A stretch of DNA of 56,470 bases, taken from positions 1 through 56,470 of the forward strand of contig NZ_CALPDF010000029.1 in assembly GCF_943193175.1 (NCBI RefSeq), given 5' to 3'. The position numbers were made by a program, and so were the translations under genes. The notes beneath the pieces are model-generated. The model was not told the origin of the DNA. It ran no database searches and saw nothing but the letters and a program-made list of their open reading frames with translations. This stretch comes from Neobacillus muris. Lineage in GTDB: Bacteria; Bacillota; Bacilli; Bacillales; Cytobacillaceae. Shown here piece by piece: positions 1-11,034 of this stretch (position 1 is the first letter of the stretch; each line of letters starts with the position of its first letter).

Positions 1-135
1 TTTGACACCCCGTATCATACCAAGAGGGCTCTTTTTTGTTCAAGTCCCCGAAAATCCTTCTAACAGGAATGCTCCTTAAATTGATACTTTGATCGTACCA
101 GGAGATGCTGCTGTTTTATATGCGTTGTTTGAATA

Positions 136-167
136 CGGGCTTACCTCGCACTCACGAGGAGTGCGAC
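136..167 (-). repeat. Degenerate terminal (trailer-end) CRISPR repeat
   Basis: This copy keeps the hairpin half of the repeat, but on the plus strand its first eight bases no longer match the consensus. Decay of the last repeat is typical of the leader-distal end, so it marks the oldest end of the array. Positions 1-135 beyond it show no further recognisable repeat; they could hold a relic spacer and trailer. Confidence 0.85.
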
Positions 168-3100
168 AAGTCGCTTCTATGCCGTACTGGGCGGTCCCAT
201 ATTTCAATCCTCGCACTCACGAGGAGTGCGACAGATATTTCATTGCTCTGTTTTTTGGCTTGCCCATTTCAATCCTCGCACTCACGAGGAGTGCGACTAT
301 GCTGATTACTACTGCTCGAACCCTGGGGCAAATTTCAATCCTCGCACTCACGAGGAGTGCGACCAGACACAATTTTTGACGAGACTGGGTTAGATATATT
401 TCAATCCTCGCACTCACGAGGAGTGCGACGGTGCGCTGATTAAACTTAATTCATCTTTTAACCTTATTTCAATCCTCGCACTCACGAGGAGTGCGACTTA
501 CACACAGAAATCCACCCAATACAAGTATGGCATTTCAATCCTCGCACTCACGAGGAGTGCGACCATGGAGAGATTTTAGCGGCTATGCAGCAGTTTGATT
601 TCAATCCTCGCACTCACGAGGAGTGCGACCAGACAATACTTTAGGCGTTTACACGACCACAGATTTCAATCCTCGCACTCACGAGGAGTGCGACATAAAG
701 TTTGACGGAGGTTTGACTAATGAAAACAATTTCAATCCTCGCACTCACGAGGAGTGCGACCATAATCACCTTTTTCCTCGACCCATTCGAGCATTTCAAT
801 CCTCGCACTCACGAGGAGTGCGACTTTAGATGATCTTGAAAAGATTCATAAGGAAAACAAATTTCAATCCTCGCACTCACGAGGAGTGCGACGCGGCAGA
901 ATGCTTTTAATGAGATTAACAACAATATTTCAATCCTCGCACTCACGAGGAGTGCGACTGGTCGTGGTTGATCCGTTCTATTACCTTGACTATATTTCAA
1001 TCCTCGCACTCACGAGGAGTGCGACTCAGTCGGTGTCCTTTTTATTCTTATAGGGGAGATTTCAATCCTCGCACTCACGAGGAGTGCGACGAAAGTGATA
1101 ATTACATTAGATCGGGTACTTGCTATTTCAATCCTCGCACTCACGAGGAGTGCGACAACAAAGAGGAAAAAGAATTAAATAACAAGGTGTATTTCAATCC
1201 TCGCACTCACGAGGAGTGCGACTTTTCACCTCTTTATGTCGCAAATTGGTTCAAGATAATTTCAATCCTCGCACTCACGAGGAGTGCGACGCCAAACAAA
1301 ACGAAAAAACACTTTTAATAGCTATTTCAATCCTCGCACTCACGAGGAGTGCGACTATTGTATATGTCCTTTAGGCTGGCAAAAAGGAATTTCAATCCTC
1401 GCACTCACGAGGAGTGCGACGTCGCTAACACATAAGAAAAGCACAAGAATACAGAATTTCAATCCTCGCACTCATGAGGAGTGCGACGATCCTTCTTTTC
1501 TATATTCCGTCTGTAAACGGTCAATTTCAATCCTCGCACTCACGAGGAGTGCGACTGCGACCCGCTCTGGCCGTCTGCCTCTCAAAGGATTTCAATCCTC
1601 GCACTCACGAGGAGTGCGACTTTATGACTTATACGATGATATCATTGCAGCGTGATTTCAATCCTCGCACTCACGAGGAGTGCGACAAGGAGACAGTCAC
1701 AATGAATGATATATATTAAATATTTCAATCCTCGCACTCACGAGGAGTGCGACTACGTTTGATTTCGGTTAAAGGATAGGAGAGGATATTTCAATCCTCG
1801 CACTCACGAGGAGTGCGACGTCAACTCACCAAATTTTCCATCCTTCTCTTGGAGATTTCAATCCTCGCACTCACGAGGAGTGCGACATTCAATCGGTAAA
1901 GGTTAAGACTATCCCAACTAAATTTCAATCCTCGCACTCACGAGGAGTGCGACATGCCGGTAATGTATCTATCCACCCATTTGAGCAGATTTCAATCCTC
2001 GCACTCACGAGGAGTGCGACTAAGAGCAATTTACGGTCAATCTGATTTGAGATATATTTCAATCCTCGCACTCACGAGGAGTGCGACAACATATGGGGTT
2101 TTCAGAAAGAAAAGTTTATGATTTCAATCCTCGCACTCACGAGGAGTGCGACCTTCGGCATGATGGTTAGAACATTAGCGACTAGATTTCAATCCTCGCA
2201 CTCACGAGGAGTGCGACCACCCATGACTTCCCGTTTTTCTCTTCCATTTCTAATTTCAATCCTCGCACTCACGAGGAGTGCGACCATTGGAAAGGTAACG
2301 GTTTGGTATATGACCGAGATTTCAATCCTCGCACTCACGAGGAGTGCGACACCCAATTTTGCGGGCACAGACCATTTTGGCTTAGATTTCAATCCTCGCA
2401 CTCACGAGGAGTGCGACAAAATGGCTTGGGCCGAAGCTAAAAACTCCGCTAAATTTCAATCCTCGCACTCACGAGGAGTGCGACAATTTACTGCCAGTAA
2501 CATCCCATAGTGATAGCAATTTCAATCCTCGCACTCACGAGGAGTGCGACATGTGGAAATGCAAAAGTTAGAAGTCAGGCTAGAAATTTCAATCCTCGCA
2601 CTCACGAGGAGTGCGACCCGTCCCGTCTTTCCCGCATGCCTGGTGTGGAGCATTTCAATCCTCGCACTCACGAGGAGTGCGACCCCCGTATGTATCACCT
2701 CCTTAACAGCTCGTCTTATTTCAATCCTCGCACTCACGAGGAGTGCGACTTTTTTGCTGGCTTCCATGTTGGTCGGGAGATTATTTCAATCCTCGCACTC
2801 ACGAGGAGTGCGACATTTTCAGCTAAAAGAAAATCCGCAAATTCAACAATTTCAATCCTCGCACTCACGAGGAGTGCGACCAACTGTCTCAGTCCATTTA
2901 ATTCCACGAGGGTGATTTCAATCCTCGCACTCACGAGGAGTGCGACACGACTTTTAAATGCAAATCTTATAGGTTACTAATTTCAATCCTCGCACTCACG
3001 AGGAGTGCGACGGAACATAATCGATTAAATTTAATTTACGTAAATTTCAATCCTCGCACTCACGAGGAGTGCGACACTCAAATTGTATCGGTATTTAACA

Positions 3101-6100
3101 CTGTTAAAGATTTCAATCCTCGCACTCACGAGGAGTGCGACATGATGACTGTTAAAAACAGTATTTCAGATTTAATTTCAATCCTCGCACTCACGAGGAG
3201 TGCGACCTTTAACGAGGAGGATTATCTCCACGTTTATCGAATTTCAATCCTCGCACTCACGAGGAGTGCGACATGCGTCGAGGTGAATTAAGATGCTATT
3301 AACTTATATTTCAATCCTCGCACTCACGAGGAGTGCGACTTTGGAAGACCGGTATCAAAATTGATGAGGACGATTTCAATCCTCGCACTCACGAGGAGTG
3401 CGACATTAAGACAACTTGTGGCAGCGACCACTTTTCGAATTTCAATCCTCGCACTCACGAGGAGTGCGACTTGCGACAATGGATCCATTTCCGGGATCGA
3501 TGAATTTCAATCCTCGCACTCACGAGGAGTGCGACGACCAGTTGGCAACAGTGATATCGTTAACAACGAATTTCAATCCTCGCACTCACGAGGAGTGCGA
3601 CTTAATCGATGGACATTAAAATTACAAAAGCAAATGATTTCAATCCTCGCACTCACGAGGAGTGCGACGTGGATTTGCATTAATGAATGAAGGTGGACGC
3701 GGTATTTCAATCCTCGCACTCACGAGGAGTGCGACAAAGGCAAACAGGACGTCATTCTGATTGATGAGATTTCAATCCTCGCACTCACGAGGAGTGCGAC
3801 GTATATGAGCAATTACTTGAATCTGGATACAGATATTTCAATCCTCGCACTCACGAGGAGTGCGACTGGTTCAAGTGCAAAACCTTCCTAAAAATGAATT
3901 ATTTCAATCCTCGCACTCACGAGGAGTGCGACTGCAGCTAGATGTCGATATTCACTATTGCATCCAATTTCAATCCTCGCACTCACGAGGAGTGCGACTC
4001 GGCCTTGACCAGCTTTATCTTGTCTCCCCCCTTATTTCAATCCTCGCACTCACGAGGAGTGCGACCGCTATGCGGCCGTTTACATTAACCAACGAGGATA
4101 TTTCAATCCTCGCACTCACGAGGAGTGCGACCAGGAATAGGAATGTTTGAGTTCAACTTTTCCAAATTTCAATCCTCGCACTCACGAGGAGTGCGACGAC
4201 GTGGAGAGAGCAGCCATTAAAGCGGTTAAGATTTCAATCCTCGCACTCACGAGGAGTGCGACACCGGAACATAGTCGATTAAATTTAATTTACGTAAATT
4301 TCAATCCTCGCACTCACGAGGAGTGCGACTAAAAATCCATTTATCAAATTTGTTGGGGCTCAAATTTCAATCCTCGCACTCACGAGGAGTGCGACCCATT
4401 TTACCAATCAGTTTGATAAGATTGCCACGATTTCAATCCTCGCACTCACGAGGAGTGCGACAAGCGCAAGATAGCAGGAACAAAAAGTTTGAAAAATTTC
4501 AATCCTCGCACTCACGAGGAGTGCGACCCTTTGACAATGGATCCATTACTGGCATCGATGAATTTCAATCCTCGCACTCACGAGGAGTGCGACGTCTTTC
4601 AAGATATTAACGTAGCTGACTTTGGTATTTCAATCCTCGCACTCACGAGGAGTGCGACCCTATGAAACTATACTTATGCCATATCTTAACGATTTCAATC
4701 CTCGCACTCACGAGGAGTGCGACCAGACCAGCATTAAATCAAGCAGCGGCCTTAAAAATTTCAATCCTCGCACTCACGAGGAGTGCGACATTAAGTCCCC
4801 TAACGACATTAGAGAAAAGATTAATTTCAATCCTCGCACTCACGAGGAGTGCGACACTGAAGAGATACTTAATGTTATTACTTCACATCAATTTCAATCC
4901 TCGCACTCACGAGGAGTGCGACATAGAATTCGTTGGTCTTGGCGCACCCAGTAATCGATTTCAATCCTCGCACTCACGAGGAGTGCGACTAATTCGTGTA
5001 CAAAAATTTGTTCTTCTCTATCAATTTCAATCCTCGCACTCACGAGGAGTGCGACCCCCAGATTACTTCTGATGGATTGCAATATTTGAATTTCAATCCT
5101 CGCACTCACGAGGAGTGCGACATGGCTTTTCCCATGGGCTTATCTTTAACGATGTATTTCAATCCTCGCACTCACGAGGAGTGCGACATGGATTGATGCA
5201 AAGCTAGATGAGTTTATCGAAATTTCAATCCTCGCACTCACGAGGAGTGCGACGCCGATAAACGATGAGGTGGGGACAATTGCTTCTGATTTCAATCCTC
5301 GCACTCACGAGGAGTGCGACTGCATATTCAACTGGCTGCCGACTATCAGAAATAATATTTCAATCCTCGCACTCACGAGGAGTGCGACCATTGAAACTGA
5401 ATCCATTAAGCGTTCATATACCATTTCAATCCTCGCACTCACGAGGAGTGCGACCAGTTGCGTAGGATCCTTTCTGTGTCAAAGTTCGATTTCAATCCTC
5501 GCACTCACGAGGAGTGCGACGTGCGACCCGCTCTGGCCGTCTGCCTCTCAAAGGATTTCAATCCTCGCACTCACGAGGAGTGCGACAATAGTCCTAACCT
5601 CTTAATATACGGCGAGCCAGATTTCAATCCTCGCACTCACGAGGAGTGCGACAGGACCGAATCAATTTTAAAACCATACAAAAAAATTTCAATCCTCGCA
5701 CTCACGAGGAGTGCGACCTTAAAACCTGTGCAAAAATATGCCAATACGATACAATTTCAATCCTCGCACTCACGAGGAGTGCGACCCGATAAACGATGAG
5801 GTGGGGACAATTGCTTCTGATTTCAATCCTCGCACTCACGAGGAGTGCGACCAGCATCATGAATTGCATGGAGATTGTAGTTAAGCATTTCAATCCTCGC
5901 ACTCACGAGGAGTGCGACCTCCACGAGCATCTACAACCTCAGACGGCTGCGCTATTTCAATCCTCGCACTCACGAGGAGTGCGACCATAGCATTGATTTT
6001 CCCTGCTCCCAAGCTTGTCTATTTCAATCCTCGCACTCACGAGGAGTGCGACCTCCTACGATTTTCATGTTAGCTTTTAATACTTGCATTTCAATCCTCG

Positions 6101-6119
6101 CACTCACGAGGAGTGCGAC
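136..6119 (-). CRISPR. Type I-C CRISPR array, 91 repeats and 90 spacers
   Basis: I counted 91 copies of a 32-bp repeat (full copies from 201-232 to 6088-6119, plus a decayed copy at 136-167) separated by 90 spacers of about 32-36 bp. Read on the minus strand the repeat begins GTCGCACTCC and ends with the 11-nt AGGATTGAAAT, with a 7-bp CGCACTC/GAGTGCG stem, as expected for type I-C. Transcription should therefore run from the cas2 side (6119) toward 136. The decayed repeat at the far end supports that polarity. All internal repeats look identical except the copy at 1456-1487, which has a C-to-T change at 1475. Some spacers recur: 1556-1588 with 5521-5554, and 5254-5288 with 5786-5819. Apparent short proteins across this stretch are translations of the repeat and are not genes. 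Confidence 0.99.
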
Positions 6120-6288
6120 AGCGATTTTTGATCAAAACAAGTTAAATTTATAGAGTTTTTAACCAAAAATGCACTATTTTCTTTAGTAAATAAAGAACAT
6201 TATTTAAACGGAAGACAAAAAACTTCAAATTTCCACAAAATATTTGGTGCGAATCTATTAGAAAAACTATGTCCACTTTACATTCGCA
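6120..6288 (-). promoter_or_regulatory. CRISPR leader between cas2 and the array
   Basis: This AT-rich, non-coding 169-bp stretch lies between the cas2 stop and the first (newest) repeat, where the array promoter and integration signals are expected. A possible -10 TATAAA reads on the minus strand at 6147-6152, about 30 bp before the first repeat; its -35 is weak. An 8-bp inverted repeat, GTGCGAAT (6247-6254) and ATTCGCAC (6282-6289), sits at the cas2 end. Its sequence resembles part of the CRISPR repeat (AGTGCGAGGATTG), so it may be a leader motif rather than a terminator, because no T-run follows. Confidence 0.7.
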
Positions 6289-6588
6289 CTAAAAAATTAT
6301 CGGGTTATCTAAATCAATAGACTCTTTTACGCCAAAATGCTCTACTTTTGACTTATAATTATTACCTAACCGATAGAATCTGAGACTATCCTGCTTTTCA
6401 TCAATAATGCCAACAAGTTTAATTTTTAAAGCAGCCAACTGTGCGGCATCGACAACACATTCAAAGACAGAATTTTGAACTCGCTGACCATAATTTTGAC
6501 AGGCTTTTGAGACCTGCCTCAGCCTTTTTTGTCCTCCGCTGCTAACCGTGCTCACGTCATAAGTAATCAATACTAACAAAGGGTACAC
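6289..6588 (-). CDS. cas2: CRISPR-associated endonuclease Cas2
   Basis: This 99-residue protein is the usual size for Cas2, the dimeric subunit that bridges two Cas1 dimers in the spacer-integration complex. The N-terminal LITYDV strand carries the conserved aspartate of the ferredoxin-like fold. The gene follows cas1 without a gap, its start lying immediately after the cas1 stop, and it is the last gene before the leader, the standard type I-C position. The Cas1-Cas2 pair integrates new spacers at the leader end of the array at 6119. Expression should come from the operon promoter at 12265-12293. Confidence 0.96.
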   Translation of the reverse strand: MYPLLVLITYDVSTVSSGGQKRLRQVSKACQNYGQRVQNSVFECVVDAAQLAALKIKLVGIIDEKQDSLRFYRLGNNYKSKVEHFGVKESIDLDNPIIF

Positions 6589-7620
6589 CTACTTCCACAG
6601 AAACGGCGGGTACTCGTCTAGATCTTCACGCAAGTATCGTGCTAATAATAATGCTTGGGCATGGGGAACTAATCCCCATGCGATTTTTTCACCAAGATAG
6701 GGGTGTGTGATCTTTTCCTGCTTCCTCGTTTGCCAGGCCGATAAAAATTTCTTTCTGGCTTCATCCGTCATAATGACAGCGCCGTTTTCCTTTTTTAAAA
6801 AGTCGTCTTTATTTACCACTTTTTTATTAATTAAAGACAGCACAAACCGATCAGCATAGACTCCCCTCAGTTCTTCCATTACGTCTAGAGCTAGAGAGGC
6901 ACGCCCAGGTCGATCGCGATGTAAAAAACCAACATAAGCATCTAATCCTACACCTTCCAATGCGGAAGCCATATCATTGGCTAACAGCGTATAGGCAAAG
7001 GAAAGCATAGCATTTACATTATCAAGAGGAGGCCTTCGAGAGCGTGCATGAAATGAAAAATCTTCTTTTTGCTGCAAGATCATTTGATTAAATAATTTAT
7101 TGTAGCTAATAGCTGCTTGTCCCTCTAAACCTCTTAATCTTTCTAAATCCTCACATTGTCTTACTTCTAAAATAATGGATGATAGGTGTTGAGATATTTC
7201 TTTAAACTGAGCAACATCAATCCGTAATGGATAATCTCTTGTCATTCGTTCAATAATCCATTTATTATTAAAAATTTTACCTACGATGAAATTCCTAGCC
7301 ATCTTAACCGAAGCTAGCTCATCGTCTGAAATACGGTATTGCTTCTTTCTTAGAACCACATTTCCTCTACTTTGACCAATCACTCTTGCAAGAAAACGAC
7401 CGTTCATTGTGAAAAACACCAATGATATGTTTCTTTCAGCGCAATAACCCATTAATCCAGGACTAGCTCCTGTATATCCAAATGCTGCAATCGATTCTAA
7501 ATTATGAAGCGGCAGCCTGCCTAATTGCTCCTGCTCTTTCAAAAGAACTATATTGTCCCCGTCAAGTGATAGATAAACATCCGGCTGATTGATATATAAT
7601 GTATTCAAAAGTCTTTTCAC
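6589..7620 (-). CDS. cas1: CRISPR-associated integrase Cas1 (type I-C)
   Basis: This 343-residue protein is full length for Cas1, the metal-dependent integrase that inserts prespacers into the array with Cas2. The C-terminal alpha-helical domain holds the expected acidic and histidine metal ligands: a glutamate in RGLEGQAA near residue 167, the histidine of GFLHRDRPGR and acidic residues of LALDVMEE. The N-terminal beta-domain begins with a short strand pair (DVYLSLDGDNIVLL). The start overlaps the end of cas4 by four bases, and cas2 follows directly, so all three adaptation genes are probably translationally coupled. Confidence 0.97.
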   Translation of the reverse strand: MKRLLNTLYINQPDVYLSLDGDNIVLLKEQEQLGRLPLHNLESIAAFGYTGASPGLMGYCAERNISLVFFTMNGRFLARVIGQSRGNVVLRKKQYRISDDELASVKMARNFIVGKIFNNKWIIERMTRDYPLRIDVAQFKEISQHLSSIILEVRQCEDLERLRGLEGQAAISYNKLFNQMILQQKEDFSFHARSRRPPLDNVNAMLSFAYTLLANDMASALEGVGLDAYVGFLHRDRPGRASLALDVMEELRGVYADRFVLSLINKKVVNKDDFLKKENGAVIMTDEARKKFLSAWQTRKQEKITHPYLGEKIAWGLVPHAQALLLARYLREDLDEYPPFLWK

Positions 7621-8288
7621 TCAAGGATCTTCCCTTCAATATAACTTTTGACAGATCGTTTACTCATTAATACCGGTAAGCAAATATGCTGTAGGGAACA
7701 ATTTTTACAAAAAGTACCTGGTTTGACTTTAGGTGTATGCCTTCGCTGATAGTAATCCTGCATTTCATTTACAATTGCCCTTACTTTCCGTCTATACTCA
7801 TCTGTTAGCAGTACTTCTACTCTATGTTTTATTTCGTGATAAAACAGGTATCCCCTATCAATCTTGCAAAGCAGCATTTCCTCTAAACACATAGCTTGGG
7901 CAGTTAATTGTAAAATATCAGCATCATCTATTTTGGGCTTTCCTCGTTTATACTCAACCGGATAAGCCATATACTTTCCGTCCATCCCATTAATCTTCAC
8001 ACCGTCACGGTCTCTTATAAACTCTACGACATCACAAACACCCGTTATCTTCAGTTCTCTTGATTTAATCGGCATTGCCCGAACAATCAGCTTATCACCG
8101 CGCTTTTCACGAATAAAAGGCTGGTCTGCTTTTTCATGAAGGTGCTGTCCTTCAACTGTGCGAACATTTTCTTCCCACTGCTGTTCAATATGTATGAGGG
8201 CCCATTGGCGGCGGCAAAATTGGAAGTGCTGGATGCCGGAGAGCATTAGATAGTTGTCTTCATCCTCAAATTCCTTCAATGACCTCAA
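7617..8288 (-). CDS. cas4: CRISPR-associated exonuclease Cas4 (type I-C)
   Basis: This is a 223-residue RecB-like nuclease with an Fe-S cluster. One cysteine lies near the N-terminus (Cys25 in FQFCRRQ) and three near the C-terminus (Cys194, Cys197 and Cys203 in GTFCKNCSLQHICLP), the usual cluster ligands. The nuclease core is visible in GVCDVVEF and the PVEYKRGKP stretch (E-x-K). In type I-C systems Cas4 works with Cas1-Cas2 to trim prespacers and select those next to a PAM. The gene overlaps the end of cas7 by 23 bases and the start of cas1 by four, so it lies in a tightly packed operon. An internal Met at residue 15 is an alternative start. Confidence 0.95.
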   Translation of the reverse strand: MRSLKEFEDEDNYLMLSGIQHFQFCRRQWALIHIEQQWEENVRTVEGQHLHEKADQPFIREKRGDKLIVRAMPIKSRELKITGVCDVVEFIRDRDGVKINGMDGKYMAYPVEYKRGKPKIDDADILQLTAQAMCLEEMLLCKIDRGYLFYHEIKHRVEVLLTDEYRRKVRAIVNEMQDYYQRRHTPKVKPGTFCKNCSLQHICLPVLMSKRSVKSYIEGKILE

Positions 8289-9129
8289 CCCTTAAACCTT
8301 CTAATTCATCAAGCGTAATAGTATAATCTTCAAAGGTTTTTGGTTCTTCTACATTAGATTTAATGTCTATTAATCTATGAACCTTTGCCGATGAATACTG
8401 ACCTAGTTTAGAGTTATGCTCCCACCAATAAACCTTATGCACTTCCATGCTTCCATCTGGTCTAGCTGAAGATGCATCATTTTCAAATAAGGTTACGAGT
8501 GCCTGTTTCAATTTATCAGCATCCTCATTCGTGAATCTCGTTTTTTCAGCAAGCTGTGTATTAATACTTCCGTAAAAAACATATACACCAAAATCTACAC
8601 GATGCTTCATTCCCATTGTATCGGAGCCCTTTTCTTTTCCTGGTTCTGAATTAACACTCTTGGTGATTTGCATACTTGTAATATCGATTGGATCGACACT
8701 AGTCGCTGTGTGAATTGAAACTGGCCCTCTTACACCGACTGAAACACCTGAACCTGAACCGCTTCCTTTAAATGCGAATACTTGGCCAAAACTTCGAACG
8801 TCCAACCATTGTTCGCAGGCAATTGCAGCAAATTCATCATTAGAACCATTTTTTGCTTTTAATATTTTTTGTAAGGCTATATTGGATTCTGCACGTTCTC
8901 TTAAACTTTTAAAATCATCCACATTCCGATCATTTGATTGGACAAAAATAGATTCACCCATATCCTGCAGACGGTTTCTAATTTTTCTTTTGATCGCAAC
9001 ATCAGAAATTTCACCGTGTCCATCATAATTTTGTCTTGGCCGATTCCCGTTTAATGGATCGCCATTCGGATTAGCTTTTGTTACAGATAAAACAACAGCA
9101 AAGTCAATTTTATGATCTAATATAGACAT
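8266..9129 (-). CDS. cas7: Type I-C Cascade backbone protein Cas7 (Csd2)
   Basis: This 287-residue protein is the Csd2/Cas7 backbone subunit, several copies of which coat the crRNA spacer in the type I-C surveillance complex. The N-terminal HKIDFAVVLSVTKANPNGD stretch, with NPNGDP and RPRQNYDGHGEISDV just after it, is characteristic of Csd2. The glycine- and serine-rich GSGSGSGVSVGVRGPVS region near residues 122-136 matches the thumb or web region. A strong ribosome binding site (AAAGGAGG) precedes the ATG. It lies 15 bp after cas8c and overlaps cas4. Cas7 is what imposes the six-base periodicity on crRNA-target pairing that matters for the element at 12354-12430. Confidence 0.96.
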   Translation of the reverse strand: MSILDHKIDFAVVLSVTKANPNGDPLNGNRPRQNYDGHGEISDVAIKRKIRNRLQDMGESIFVQSNDRNVDDFKSLRERAESNIALQKILKAKNGSNDEFAAIACEQWLDVRSFGQVFAFKGSGSGSGVSVGVRGPVSIHTATSVDPIDITSMQITKSVNSEPGKEKGSDTMGMKHRVDFGVYVFYGSINTQLAEKTRFTNEDADKLKQALVTLFENDASSARPDGSMEVHKVYWWEHNSKLGQYSSAKVHRLIDIKSNVEEPKTFEDYTITLDELEGLRVEVIEGI

Positions 9130-9144
9130 TCTCTTTTCCTCCTT

Positions 9145-11034
9145 TTAATGGGCAATTACTTCTGGTGCATCAGTTTTTTCCTTTTTCTGATACAAATCAT
9201 GACGTTGGCTATAGAAACCTAATAAATATTTACCCGATAATGGTTTATTATTAAAATCCTCAAAATCTATTCTTGATGCCACTTCATCAATTAAACCAGA
9301 TAAATATCTAGCTTTTGTTCCCAGCCTTGCCTGATAGGGTTGTAAACTATCCTGAATCGTTTTCCATGTTCTTGCTGGATTTTTAGAGAAAGAGTTCATA
9401 TATCTAATTGCATTGGTAGAGCGGGTTTCTTCAGATCCCAAAGCCCGTCTTTCTAAAACATCAGCAATCGCCAACAGACGGCCAAATAAGTAATCACGAT
9501 CCCTATTTTCCAAATCTAATGCCACATTGTATCCCTCCTGTTTATTAATCAGTGCACAGGCAATGCTAAGCGTTTTTTCCCATTCCCACTTTTCCATAGA
9601 TACTGGATTCGAAGCACGATTGAAAGCGCTCTTAACAATATCAAGGGGAATTCTTTTTTCATCGACAACACATGGTAACATTCTCTCCATTAGCCCTTTA
9701 ACGATCTTCTCATTTGCTTTTGGTCCGTATGCAGCAAAGGCGATATCCTTTGTAGCTGGCGCTCCGTAAAATTGAACATATTCACCTGAATCGTCTTTAC
9801 GATAACGATGCAGCCACACACAGGTTGAATGCCAATTCTTTAGCCTGTCTAGATAAAGTTCCTTATTCATGTTTCTATAGTAAAGAACAGCCAACCGACC
9901 CGTTGTGGCAGAATCGAGGATAATAATATTGACTTCTGATTTACTTGATAGATTATTCCTATATCCATCTAGAGCTTTTGCAATTTCGTTAGCAAACTCC
10001 TGATTGGTAAATGCCTTCCTGTCTTTCTTGTCTATAGGAATAGGATGGAGCGAAAAAGTATCTTCTATCGGATCAGGGATAGATAAGTCATCGTTGCCCC
10101 ATACCAAAAACACGCGCTGATCAATGGTTTTCCCTTGACGATTAATAAGCCACTTCAGGGCATTATGCGCTTTTTGTGAGACCTCATAACTAATACTGGC
10201 CACTTCACTGCTTTTATTAAATCGTCCTCTAAAGGTAAATCCACTGGTGTCATTTGCCGAAATTAATTTAGCCTTATCAGCTGCATTTCGTATTTTGTTG
10301 GCATGTCTTTCTGTACTGGGACTCTTCTCACCAGTGACAAAGCAAAGATCTTCTTCACCTAATAAGGTTTGATAATAGTTTACAAAGGATTTATACATTT
10401 CTTCATCTTTCCAAACCTTTTTCAAGATCTTATTTGGAGAATGTACATTAAATCGGACGAAAGCGCTCTCTTGTCCGCCCGTTACAGCTGTAAAGATGGC
10501 TGGTTTTTCTTCATATAAAGATTCATACTTTTTATCCCAAGTCTCAATCAGATGATTATTAGCATCTAAAAACAGAACCTTTTCTTTTACTAGGTCTGCA
10601 ATTAATTGTTTCTTGCTTAAATATTTATAAATACTAATGACCTTACTATTGGCAAATGGAGAATTGGCCCACTTTTCTAATTGCTCGATGTAATATGTAA
10701 ATGGTTCCTCTTCTTTAATTTTTCCTCCAAAAGCGACAAAGTCACCTGCTACATAACTTAATTTATCATGAAGTGGATATGGTGCAATTTTTGATCCAGC
10801 CCGGCTTGCTGACCCTTCCGTGCATGGTATTAGTGTACTAGCGTCTTTCTTATCTATGACTCTAGCCGAATGGAATTCTCCCTCTTCAGTGATATCCACC
10901 TCAATGTGGGCATTCTGAGTGGTATGAGAGATGGGGAGTAACGTAAACTCCTGACCGTTATGTCTTTTCTCAATTTTCCCGACACTGCCCAAATTTGATT
11001 CATAGGTTTCATATAAATTTAATAGCCAACTCAT
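9145..11034 (-). CDS. cas8c: Type I-C Cascade large subunit Cas8c (Csd1)
   Basis: This 629-residue protein has the length and N-terminus (SWLLNLYETYESNLG) of Csd1/Cas8c, the large subunit that recognises the PAM and starts R-loop formation. In some type I-C systems an internal translation start in cas8c also makes the small subunit Cas11c. I cannot assign that start here, but no separate cas11 gene is present, so internal initiation is likely. The ATG overlaps the cas5c stop (TAATG), which indicates coupled translation, and cas7 follows after 15 bp. The predicted PAM, 5'-TTC, is taken from known type I-C systems. Confidence 0.96.
   Translation of the reverse strand: MSWLLNLYETYESNLGSVGKIEKRHNGQEFTLLPISHTTQNAHIEVDITEEGEFHSARVIDKKDASTLIPCTEGSASRAGSKIAPYPLHDKLSYVAGDFVAFGGKIKEEEPFTYYIEQLEKWANSPFANSKVISIYKYLSKKQLIADLVKEKVLFLDANNHLIETWDKKYESLYEEKPAIFTAVTGGQESAFVRFNVHSPNKILKKVWKDEEMYKSFVNYYQTLLGEEDLCFVTGEKSPSTERHANKIRNAADKAKLISANDTSGFTFRGRFNKSSEVASISYEVSQKAHNALKWLINRQGKTIDQRVFLVWGNDDLSIPDPIEDTFSLHPIPIDKKDRKAFTNQEFANEIAKALDGYRNNLSSKSEVNIIILDSATTGRLAVLYYRNMNKELYLDRLKNWHSTCVWLHRYRKDDSGEYVQFYGAPATKDIAFAAYGPKANEKIVKGLMERMLPCVVDEKRIPLDIVKSAFNRASNPVSMEKWEWEKTLSIACALINKQEGYNVALDLENRDRDYLFGRLLAIADVLERRALGSEETRSTNAIRYMNSFSKNPARTWKTIQDSLQPYQARLGTKARYLSGLIDEVASRIDFEDFNNKPLSGKYLLGFYSQRHDLYQKKEKTDAPEVIAH

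Noticed and set aside
89..5990. Many short open frames across the array, with peptides such as FNPRTHEECD, ISILALTRSAT and VALLVSARIEI
   Set aside because: They are the CRISPR repeat translated in different frames, joined through spacers; there are no ribosome binding sites.
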